Of a DNA stretch of 64,000 bases, positions 36,636 through 44,173 are shown in pieces. The notes under the pieces are model-generated. The model did not search any database and was not told where the DNA came from. It saw only the letters and a list, made by a program, of their open reading frames with translations. The position numbers were made by a program, and so were the translations under genes. The DNA comes from Clostridium_AF sediminicola (GTDB lineage Bacteria; Bacillota; Clostridia; Clostridiales; Clostridiaceae), in the NCBI RefSeq assembly GCF_050402865.1, contig NZ_BAABMF010000003.1:392928-456927 (forward strand), given 5' to 3'. Each line of letters starts with the position of its first letter. Within the stretch, counting starts at the first letter, position 1.

Positions 36636-37085
36636 TTATTTCACCCCCATATACTTCTTGATAGCTCTTAATTGTCCCATGTATCCAGTACATCTACAAA
36701 GATTTCCTGCTAAATAGTGCTTAATATCTTCTTCTGACGGATTAGAAAGCTCTCGTTTCATTGCTAATACAGTCATGATTAAGCCTGGACTACAAAAACC
36801 GCACTGCTCTGCTCCTTCATTTACAAGAAATGTTCCAAATTCTTCAGCCTCGTTTTGAACTCCTTCAAGAGTTGTAACATTTTTCCCATTTGCCTTAACT
36901 GCTAAAGTAGAGCAAGAAAGTATAGGCTTTCCTTCAAGCCAAATAGTACATAAACCACAACTAGTTGTGTCACAACCTTTTTTAATACTGAAAAAACCAT
37001 ATTTTCTAAGAGCATCTAGAAGCATCTCATTATTTTCTACTTCCATTTTCATTATATTCCCATTAACTTTAACTTCTATTTGCAT
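36636..37085 (-). CDS. Molybdenum hydroxylase, (2Fe-2S)-binding subunit
   Basis: A 149-residue subunit with two 2Fe-2S clusters: CDTTSCGLCTIW...LSC for the plant-type cluster and CGFCSPG...CRCTGY for the helical one. It relays electrons from Mo to FAD. Overlaps the FAD gene by 10 nt, with GGAGG before its ATG. Confidence 0.95.
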   Translation of the reverse strand: MQIEVKVNGNIMKMEVENNEMLLDALRKYGFFSIKKGCDTTSCGLCTIWLEGKPILSCSTLAVKANGKNVTTLEGVQNEAEEFGTFLVNEGAEQCGFCSPGLIMTVLAMKRELSNPSEEDIKHYLAGNLCRCTGYMGQLRAIKKYMGVK

Positions 37086-37873
37086 GATAAAACCTCCATA
37101 ATAGCTCTTTTCACTAAAACTTTCGCTACTTCTTCACGATATTCTTTTGAAGCTCTTTTATTACTATCAAAACACAATTCACCTACTGCAGTGCTCATTG
37201 CTTTATTTATATTTTCTTCATTAATCTCATTTTTTGAAAGTAGAAGAGAAGCTTTTTCTGCAACTTCTGCTCTAGCAGGTCTTGCACCAATTACTACATT
37301 CCACTGTCCATTTTTTTCTGTAACTGCAACGTTTAATAACGGAAAATCTCCCGCTGAATTTCTAATCATTTTATATGAAGCTTTACTGTTTTGTTTTTTT
37401 ATAACTAACTTAATAAGTATGTCCTTTTCATAAGGTTTCTTTAAGAAATCTTTTAATAATAACCTACCTGCATTATAAAGTTCTACTTCAGCATCAAGGG
37501 CAAGTAAAGGTGTAATAAAATCCGAAAATCCAAATCTTGAAAATACAGATCCTCCCACAGTAACAACATTTCTAAACTGAACACCGATTATATTCCCTAT
37601 TGAAATGGGCAATATCCCATTAAAATAATTATTTAATATTTGATTAGTTTCAATCTCTCTTAATGTAGTCATTGATCCAATTTCAATAAATTCTTCATTT
37701 TCTTTAATAAAATCAAGGTCAATTGCTGATAAATCTATAGCATTTCCTATTCTTTTATTACCCATCCTAAGCCACGCACATCCCCCTAATATAGTGTTAC
37801 TTTTTTTTGCCATTAATATTTTATATGCTTCATCTAAGTTTGAAGGCTGTAAATATTGCTGCATAGTAAACAA
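37076..37873 (-). CDS. Molybdenum hydroxylase, FAD-binding subunit
   Basis: A 265-residue FAD subunit of the CoxM/XdhB type: TILGGCAWLRMGNKRIG is the FAD N-motif region, TVGGSVFSRFGFSDFITPLLALDA the second FAD motif, and the CO-dehydrogenase C-domain follows. A TTG start at 37873 has GGGGGA at good spacing; the ATG three codons later is 15 nt from it. First gene of the FAD-FeS-Mo-yqeC-mocA-like operon. Confidence 0.92.
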   Translation of the reverse strand: MFTMQQYLQPSNLDEAYKILMAKKSNTILGGCAWLRMGNKRIGNAIDLSAIDLDFIKENEEFIEIGSMTTLREIETNQILNNYFNGILPISIGNIIGVQFRNVVTVGGSVFSRFGFSDFITPLLALDAEVELYNAGRLLLKDFLKKPYEKDILIKLVIKKQNSKASYKMIRNSAGDFPLLNVAVTEKNGQWNVVIGARPARAEVAEKASLLLSKNEINEENINKAMSTAVGELCFDSNKRASKEYREEVAKVLVKRAIMEVLSCK

Positions 37874-38277
37874 TTAAAATCCCCCTTTTAATCTTGTTTT
37901 TATCTTCTAATAATATAATAATTCTTCCCAAAATTTTACATCAGCTTACACGCAAACATAACCAGTATAAGAACTACTTATACTGGTACAAAATTACATA
38001 TCGAAATCAACTCACAAAATACCTTCTGTCATTATTTCAATTAAAGTATAACATAGTACTTTACGTTTGTGAATGTTTTATTTTTGTTTTTGTTTATAAT
38101 TTGTCACGTGTCGAACTATAATACAAATTTTCACTATGTATAATTCGCATTCTTGTTTTAGTTATTATAATTTAATATAAATATAAAGTTATTCATAAGA
38201 ATAAAGGCATATATTACACAAAGTCGCTCCACTTAATAAGCATCAAATTGCTAAAATAATTTATAAATTCAATACAA
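37874..38277. other. AT-rich intergenic region upstream of the molybdenum hydroxylase operon
   Basis: About 400 bp without a convincing gene. The only clear structure is the palindrome ACCAGTATAAG-aacta-CTTATACTGGT at 37961-37987, about 90 bp before the first gene, which could be an operator or hairpin. No purine riboswitch or selenium signal is seen. A 75-codon plus-strand frame here has no ribosome site or recognisable content. Confidence 0.5.
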
Positions 38278-38312
38278 TAAAAAAGCCTCCTTAGCATAGC
38301 TAAAAAGACCTT
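38278..38312 (-). terminator. Probable terminator after ridA
   Basis: CTTTTTAGC-tat-GCTAAGGAG (G-U pairs) then GCTTTTTT on the minus strand. Confidence 0.6.
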
Positions 38313-38332
38313 ATTATTATTTTTTTATAAAA

Positions 38333-38710
38333 TTATACTAAAGCTACAACTTCTATTTCAACTAGGGCATCTTTTGGTAATCTACCAACTTCAAATGCAC
38401 TTCTTGCAGGATAGTTTTCTTTAAAAAATTCTTGATAAACTTCATTCATTTTAGCAAAATCATTTATATCATTTAATAAAACTAAACTTTTTACTACTTT
38501 ATCCATACTACTGCCAGCTTCTTCGAGAATTGCTTTTACATTCTTTAATGATTCTCTTGTTTGCTCTTCTATAGTAGTAGGCATTTCTCCAGTTTCAGTA
38601 TTAATAGGCAACTGTCCTGAAGTAAATATTAAATTTCCAGTCATTATTGCTTGTGAATACGGACCTATAGCACCTGGTGCTTTATTAGTTGATATTATTT
38701 TTTTCTCCAT
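38333..38710 (-). CDS. ridA: RidA family reactive intermediate deaminase
   Basis: A 125-residue YjgF/YER057c/UK114 protein. Motifs: GPYSQAI, FTSGQLPI, and the C-terminal VGRLPKDALVEIEVVA, in which the arginine and glutamate bind the substrate. RidA hydrolyses 2-aminoacrylate and related enamines. Such enamines are formed by PLP lyases, and three of these (MegL, MalY/PatB-like, DcyD-like) are encoded nearby, which explains its position. ATG at 38710 is chosen for the GGAGG 8 nt before it. Confidence 0.95.
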   Translation of the reverse strand: MEKKIISTNKAPGAIGPYSQAIMTGNLIFTSGQLPINTETGEMPTTIEEQTRESLKNVKAILEEAGSSMDKVVKSLVLLNDINDFAKMNEVYQEFFKENYPARSAFEVGRLPKDALVEIEVVALV

Positions 38711-38857
38711 TTTTTCTTCCTCCAATTTTATATTGATATATGAAAAACATGAATATTCTTTTAAAACAACTGCGTAATTAACATACCCTCCGTTTAAACG
38801 AAATATACATGTTATTCACACTATTTTTCAAAATCTTTAATTTATTACAATAATCTA

Positions 38858-40063
38858 CTACTTAACAATTAAATCTAAAGCTTGTTTCATATCAGCAATA
38901 ATATCTTCAGCAGTTTCAAGACCAACTGATAATCTAACAAGTCCATCGCTTATTCCACAAGCTGCTCTTTCTTCCGATGTATATGGAGAGTGAGTCATTG
39001 AAGCTGGATGTTGAATTAATGTTTCAGCATCTCCTAAACTAACTGCTAATGCAGCTAAGTGAACATTATTCATAACAATTCTTCCTTCTTCTACTCCACC
39101 TTTAAGTTCAAAAGCAATCATAGCTCCTGGTAAATCCATTTGTTTTTTAGCTAAATCATAGTATTCAAAGCTCTTAAGTCCTGGATAATAAACTTTTTCA
39201 ACTGCTGGATGACTTTCTAAAAATTCAGCAACTTTCATTGCATTAGTACAATGTTGCTTCATTCTAAGTTCTAAAGTTTTCATTCCTCTCAATACTAAAT
39301 AAGCATCATCTGCACTTAATACAGCACCAGTCATATCTTTTATACCAACTATTCTAACTTGTGTTATAAAATCTGCTTTACCAGCAGCGAATCCTGCGAT
39401 AACATCTCCATGACCATTTAAATATTTAGTTGCCGAATGAAGAACAACATCAGCACCATGCTCTATTGGTCTTTGAATATATGGTGTACAAAATGTATTA
39501 TCAACAAATACTAAACAATTTTCAATAGTATGAGCAATTTTTGATATTTCGTCTAAATTTGTTATTTTCAATGTTGGATTTGCAGGTGTCTCTAAGTATA
39601 CTACTCTAGTGTTAGGTTTCATAGCATTTTTAACTTCTTCAAGGTTACTTACATCTACAAATGTAACTTCAATTCCAAATCTAGTAAGTCCATGATTTAA
39701 TAGTGCAAAAGTACAACCATAAAGAGTATCAGATGCTACTACATGGTCTCCAGCTTTTAACGCAGTCCATAAACATGAAGATATAGCTCCAATTCCTGAT
39801 GCTGTTGATACTGCTGCTTCAGCTTTTTCAAGAATAGCTACTCTTTCTTCTACTTCAGCATTTGTAGGGTTTCCTAATCTTGAGTATATATATCCAGGCT
39901 CTTCTAATGCGAATCTTCTTCCTCCTTCTTCTGCTGAATTAAATACGAATGTAGAAGTCCTATATACCGGCGTAGCTAATGACCCAAACTGTTTATCCCC
40001 TATATGTCCACCGTGTATTGTTTGTGTTCCAAAACCCATTTTCTCGATACTTTCTCTATTCAT
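38858..40063 (-). CDS. megL: Methionine gamma-lyase
   Basis: A 401-residue PLP enzyme of the Cys/Met metabolism family splitting methionine into methanethiol, 2-oxobutyrate and ammonia. The PLP lysine lies in HSATKYLNGHGD (~210), with YSRLGNPT and SGIGAISS upstream. The cysteine in DTLYGCTFAL matches the Cys that marks methionine gamma-lyases (Cys116 in Pseudomonas); cystathionine lyases have other residues. Activity on cysteine or homocysteine is possible. Located downstream of nhaC and upstream of ridA. Confidence 0.93.
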   Translation of the reverse strand: MNRESIEKMGFGTQTIHGGHIGDKQFGSLATPVYRTSTFVFNSAEEGGRRFALEEPGYIYSRLGNPTNAEVEERVAILEKAEAAVSTASGIGAISSCLWTALKAGDHVVASDTLYGCTFALLNHGLTRFGIEVTFVDVSNLEEVKNAMKPNTRVVYLETPANPTLKITNLDEISKIAHTIENCLVFVDNTFCTPYIQRPIEHGADVVLHSATKYLNGHGDVIAGFAAGKADFITQVRIVGIKDMTGAVLSADDAYLVLRGMKTLELRMKQHCTNAMKVAEFLESHPAVEKVYYPGLKSFEYYDLAKKQMDLPGAMIAFELKGGVEEGRIVMNNVHLAALAVSLGDAETLIQHPASMTHSPYTSEERAACGISDGLVRLSVGLETAEDIIADMKQALDLIVK

Positions 40064-40107
40064 TTATAGCTCCCCTTTAATTTTTATTATATTATCAATT
40101 CCCGTAA

Positions 40108-40159
40108 GTAAAAACTGACTAATCATAATAATGATTCTTTAATAATTAGCCAGTTTTAC
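40108..40159 (-). terminator. Probable terminator after nhaC
   Basis: GTAAAACTGGCTAAT pairs with ATTAGTCAGTTTTTAC across a long loop; the T-rich arm ends the hairpin. It would separate nhaC from megL. Confidence 0.6.
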
Positions 40160-40204
40160 AATTTCATATACTTTTTATTTCTATTCTTTAATTAATTACA
40201 ATAG

Positions 40205-41635
40205 TTAAAGTAAAAATCCTGCAATAAGAAATAAAACTAGTGTTACTACTGAATTAGCCAAAGCATATGGTATTTGTGTTTTTACATGCTCAATATGATC
40301 AGTTGCTGCTGCCATGGATGATATAATTGTTGTATCAGATATTGGCGAACAGTGATCTCCCATAATAGCTCCTGAGATTACAGCACCTATACTAACTAAT
40401 ACATTTGCATCCATTGCTACTGCCATCTGAATAGCAATCGGCATCATAAGAGCGAAAGTTCCCCAACTAGTACCAGTAGAGAAGGCAATTAAACATCCCA
40501 TAACAAATATAATTGCTGGTCCATATCCACCATTTATTCTTCCTTCTACAAGACTAGCCATGAATGACCCTGTTCCAACATCACTAACTACATTACCTAT
40601 TGCAATAGAAAATATTAAAATTGTAACTACTGGAATCATTGACCCAATTCCTTTATAAACATAACCCATAAATTCTTCTAGTTTCATAATGTTTTGTGCT
40701 CTATAATATATTGCTGAAAAAGTTAATGACACAAGCACAGACCAGAATACTGAAGTAGATCCTGAACCATTCAAAAGATTTCCTTCACCTGTAATAAGTA
40801 GGAAAATCGGCATACATGCAATAAGAACTGCTATTGGTAAAATCATATTTGAAGCTTTTGGTTGAACTCCATCTTTAGTCGGAATTTGAGTAGCCTCTAC
40901 ATCTACAACTGGAACTGCTCCTTCTTTCATAAGCTTTCCTGTAGTTTTAACTCTTTCTTCCGCTGTTTTCATTGGACCCCAGTCTTTACCAGTAAATATA
41001 TAGTATGCTACTGCTAAAACTGCAATTATTGAATAAAAGTTAAAAGGAATACTTTTTATAAGTAAAGTAGTAGGATTTCCTTCAATTACTCCATTTGATA
41101 CTTGAACTGCTATCAATCCCATCAATGTAGCTCCCCATGCATTAAGTGGTATAAGGGAACAAATTGGTGCTGAAGTAGAGTCTATTATATATGCTAATTT
41201 TTCTCTAGATACTTTGTACTTATCAGTTAATGGTCTTGCCACTGTACCTGATGTAAGAATAGTTATAGATGATTCAATAAAAACTACGATTCCGATGATA
41301 AAAGCTAAAAGTTGAGCAGCTTTTTCATTTTTAACAAGCTTAGTTTTTTCTGTTAAGTAATCTACAAATCCATCAACACCTCCAGAAGCTTGAACAAGGG
41401 TTATAACTCCACCTACAAGAAGTGAGAATAATACAGTTTTTGTAACCCAACCTTCTGCAAACACATCAATGATTCTACCAAGGGAAGCATTTAGTGCTGG
41501 AAAAAGTGCCCACCCATGTAACAATATTTCGCCTAGAAATATACCTGCAAATAACGATAAAAATACCTGTTTTGTTACAATTGCTAAAATAATTGCTAAA
41601 ATCGGTGGTAGTAAGCTTACTAATCCAAATTCCAT
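40205..41635 (-). CDS. NhaC-family Na+/H+ antiporter, possibly an amino acid transporter
   Basis: A 476-residue membrane protein with about 11-12 helices and NhaC motifs (SGTSWGTFALMMPIAI, GDHCSPISDTTIISS). Paralogues of NhaC called MetT are thought to carry methionine in Firmicutes. The position next to megL fits a methionine transporter, but the sequence alone cannot decide between this and Na+/H+ exchange. AGGAGG precedes the ATG. Confidence 0.88.
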   Translation of the reverse strand: MEFGLVSLLPPILAIILAIVTKQVFLSLFAGIFLGEILLHGWALFPALNASLGRIIDVFAEGWVTKTVLFSLLVGGVITLVQASGGVDGFVDYLTEKTKLVKNEKAAQLLAFIIGIVVFIESSITILTSGTVARPLTDKYKVSREKLAYIIDSTSAPICSLIPLNAWGATLMGLIAVQVSNGVIEGNPTTLLIKSIPFNFYSIIAVLAVAYYIFTGKDWGPMKTAEERVKTTGKLMKEGAVPVVDVEATQIPTKDGVQPKASNMILPIAVLIACMPIFLLITGEGNLLNGSGSTSVFWSVLVSLTFSAIYYRAQNIMKLEEFMGYVYKGIGSMIPVVTILIFSIAIGNVVSDVGTGSFMASLVEGRINGGYGPAIIFVMGCLIAFSTGTSWGTFALMMPIAIQMAVAMDANVLVSIGAVISGAIMGDHCSPISDTTIISSMAAATDHIEHVKTQIPYALANSVVTLVLFLIAGFLL

Positions 41636-41740
41636 AATTAAAACCTCCTAATTTTGTTTTATCATAGCATAAAAGTTAGGTTATTATAAAGACAATTTGT
41701 GATATATGTGCTAATAACCATACCTTTTATGTAATAATCA

Positions 41741-42913
41741 TTAAATTTCTTTTACAGCCTTTTTAATTCTCTCAATTCCCTCAGTAAGAGTAGCTCTTGG
41801 ACAGGCAATATTCATTCTTACAAATCCTTCACCCTCATTACCAAACCAAAATCCAAAATCCAATGCTACTTTAGCTTTCTCTATCATAAATTGTGATAGT
41901 TCTTCTCTATTCATACCTAACTCACGACAATCTAGCCAAACTAAATAAGTTCCTTCAATTTTATTTACTTTAATTTTCGGGATTTTTTCTTCAAAATATT
42001 CAATTAAGAAGTCTAAATTAGACTCTAAATATTCTAATAATTGTTCAAGCCACTCTTCTCCTTTTGTATAAGCTGTCTCAGTAGCAACCGCTCCAAAACA
42101 ATTATCTCTGCGAACATCTAATGTTCCTAAAGCAGCCGCAAATTTTTCGTAATCTTTTTTGTTTGGTATTGCCAATAAAGCTGATTGTAATCCCGCAATA
42201 TTAAAAGTTTTACTAGGTGCAAAACAAGTAATTGTATTTTGAGCAAATTCTTCAGATATAGAAGCAAAAGGTATATGCTTATGACCTTTATATACAAGGT
42301 CTGCGTGAATTTCATCACTTATAATTTTTATATTATTCTTTATACAAATATCTCCTAGTCTAACAAGTTCTTCTCTTGTCCATACTCTTCCTACAGGATT
42401 CTGTGGACTACATAATATCATAAGTTTTACATTTTCATCTATTTTATTTTCTAAATCTTCATAATCCATAACATACTTTCCATCTTCCTCTTTAAGAGAA
42501 TTGCATATTAATTCACGTCCATTTTCTTTTACAACATCAAAGAAAGGGTAATATACAGGTGATTGAATAATTATTTTATCTCCAGGATTAGTAAATTCTC
42601 TTATAATAATACTAAGAGCTGGAACTACTCCAGGGCTATGAATTATCCAATCTTTTTCTACTTTCCAATCATGTCTTTTTTCCATCCAACTACACACAGC
42701 TTCTTTATAACTATCAGACATTTTAGTATATCCGAATATTCCATGCTCAGCTCTTTCTTTCAGAGCATCAATAATAGGTTGTGCTACCCTAATATCCATA
42801 TCTGCAACCCACATTGGGAGAACATCTGTTGTTCCAAATTTAGTTTCGACCTCATCCCATTTAGCAGTATTTGTCCCAATTCTATTAATTACTTTATCAA
42901 AATCATATTTCAT
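41741..42913 (-). CDS. MalY/PatB-type aminotransferase class I, probable cystathionine/cysteine beta-lyase
   Basis: A 390-residue PLP enzyme of the MalY/PatB group: TKFGTTDVLPMWVADMD at the N-terminus, YYPFFDVVKENGR, CSPQNPVGRVW, and the PLP lysine in APSKTFNIAGLQ. These enzymes cleave C-S bonds (cystathionine, cysteine) giving pyruvate, ammonia and a thiol or H2S. It is preceded by a sigma-54 promoter match at 42969-42984. No close terminator is seen; a weak inverted repeat lies at 41682-41731. Confidence 0.9.
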   Translation of the reverse strand: MKYDFDKVINRIGTNTAKWDEVETKFGTTDVLPMWVADMDIRVAQPIIDALKERAEHGIFGYTKMSDSYKEAVCSWMEKRHDWKVEKDWIIHSPGVVPALSIIIREFTNPGDKIIIQSPVYYPFFDVVKENGRELICNSLKEEDGKYVMDYEDLENKIDENVKLMILCSPQNPVGRVWTREELVRLGDICIKNNIKIISDEIHADLVYKGHKHIPFASISEEFAQNTITCFAPSKTFNIAGLQSALLAIPNKKDYEKFAAALGTLDVRRDNCFGAVATETAYTKGEEWLEQLLEYLESNLDFLIEYFEEKIPKIKVNKIEGTYLVWLDCRELGMNREELSQFMIEKAKVALDFGFWFGNEGEGFVRMNIACPRATLTEGIERIKKAVKEI

Positions 42914-42936
42914 ATTTAACCCTCCACAATATTTTC

Positions 42937-42950
42937 TGTAAACGTTTGTC
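42937..42950. promoter_or_regulatory. cre-like sequence in the MalY/PatB-like gene leader
   Basis: TGTAAACGTTTGTC matches the CcpA cre consensus at 11 of 14 positions. It lies between the sigma-54 promoter and the start codon. Confidence 0.35.
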
Positions 42951-42968
42951 GCCCTCAGTATTATTTAA

Positions 42969-42985
42969 AGCAATTACCATGCCAA
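42969..42985 (-). promoter_or_regulatory. Sigma-54 promoter of the MalY/PatB-like gene
   Basis: TTGGCATGGTAATTGCT on the minus strand: GG of the -24 element and GC of the -12 element are exactly 12 nt apart, matching TGGCAYR-N4-TTGC. It is about 57 nt from the start codon. Confidence 0.82.
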
Positions 42986-43038
42986 TATTTTTTTCTACAT
43001 ATAGCTTGCTTTTTAGTCATTATTTTTCCCTTTTCTCT

Positions 43039-43085
43039 AAAAAAATAGGTTTAATGGGGTGTTTGTTAACCCATTAAACCTATTT
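43039..43085 (-). terminator. Terminator after the D-cysteine desulfhydrase-like gene
   Basis: AAATAGGTTTAATGGG pairs with CCCATTAAACCTATTT and runs into TTTTTAG on the minus strand. Confidence 0.88.
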
Positions 43086-43116
43086 CTTATATACAAATAT
43101 CTTTATAAAACATTAC

Positions 43117-44112
43117 TTACTTTTCAAACTGAAACATATCTTTTTTTGGAAATATCCCAAAAATACCACCAGTATGAATAAACAATATTTTCTCTCCCTT
43201 TTTAAAACTCCCTTTTTTTATCTGGTCTACAAGACCTAAAAATGCTTTTCCTGTATAAACAGGATCAAATACAACCCCTTCTAATCTAGCTATCTCTGTA
43301 ATAAATTTAAGTTCTTCTTGTGTACTCTTAGCATATCCAAGACCAACATACCCGTCAATAATATTGATATCTCCATCAACTAATGGAATTTCCTTATCCA
43401 TAAAAGCAAAACTTTCTTTCCATATTTTCTTTATTCTTTCAGTAAAATGTTCTTTATCATCGCAAACATTAATTCCTACAATTTTAGTTTCAGGCAAATA
43501 CAATTTCTTCCCTAAAGATAAACCTGTATATGTTCCCCCTGAACCTATAGCGGTCACTATATAATCAAACTTATTTTCCTCTTCTTTACATTGTTTACTT
43601 ATCTCCTCTACAGCTTTTAAGTATCCGAAATTACCTATTCCAAAAGAGGCTCCAGTAGGAATAATATATGCCTTCTTTCCTTCTTTTTCTAACTTATCTT
43701 GTACTTCCTTCAATATTCCTTGGAGATTATTTTCATATTTTTCATTATCAATATAATGAATGTCCGCCCCTGCCAATTTGTCCAAAAACAAATTTGCTTC
43801 TATTACTGGAGTTTCATTTTTTCTTAGAATCAAATGACAATCAAGTCCTAATTTAGAAGCTGCAAAAGCTGTAGCTCTACAATGATTAGACTGCATCCCA
43901 CCACAAGTAATAAGAGTATCATATCCCTTATCTATCGCATCAGCGATTACGAATTCTAATTTTCTAATTTTATTACCACCAACAACCCCACCTGTGATAT
44001 CATCTCTTTTTAAATAAATTTCTGGGCCACCTAGCAATTCACTTAATTTTTCTAATTTGTGAATAGGCGTAGGTAATAACGCTAGTTCTTCTCTTCTTGG
44101 ATAATTAAACAC
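43117..44112 (-). CDS. PLP-dependent D-cysteine desulfhydrase / ACC deaminase family
   Basis: A 331-residue fold-type II enzyme. IYLKRDDITGGVVGGNKIRKLE contains the PLP lysine; CGGMQSNHCRATA and SGGTYTGLSLG bind PLP phosphate. Family members release ammonia and 2-oxoacid from D-cysteine (with H2S) or ACC; DcyD-type is more likely in an anaerobe with sulfur-amino-acid genes around. GTG start at 44112 with AGGAGGG. A sigma-54 promoter match lies 43-58 nt upstream. Confidence 0.9.
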   Translation of the reverse strand: MFNYPRREELALLPTPIHKLEKLSELLGGPEIYLKRDDITGGVVGGNKIRKLEFVIADAIDKGYDTLITCGGMQSNHCRATAFAASKLGLDCHLILRKNETPVIEANLFLDKLAGADIHYIDNEKYENNLQGILKEVQDKLEKEGKKAYIIPTGASFGIGNFGYLKAVEEISKQCKEEENKFDYIVTAIGSGGTYTGLSLGKKLYLPETKIVGINVCDDKEHFTERIKKIWKESFAFMDKEIPLVDGDINIIDGYVGLGYAKSTQEELKFITEIARLEGVVFDPVYTGKAFLGLVDQIKKGSFKKGEKILFIHTGGIFGIFPKKDMFQFEK

Positions 44113-44154
44113 TAAAAACCCTCCTTATATTATAAAAATTCACTATATATATCC

Positions 44155-44170
44155 AGCAACTATCATGCCA
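44155..44170 (-). promoter_or_regulatory. Sigma-54 promoter of the D-cysteine desulfhydrase-like gene
   Basis: TGGCATGATAGTTGCT on the minus strand, with GG and GC 12 nt apart. It lies directly behind the stop codon of the sigma-54 activator gene. Confidence 0.85.
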
Positions 44171-44173
44171 TAT

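Noticed and set aside
37894..38121. 75-codon plus-strand frame
   Set aside because: No ribosome site, no recognisable content, and it sits in an AT-rich promoter region.
38711..41740. Sigma-54 promoters for ridA, megL and nhaC
   Set aside because: Sequences such as GGTATGTTAATTACGC and GGTATGGTTATTAGC have the wrong GG-GC spacing.
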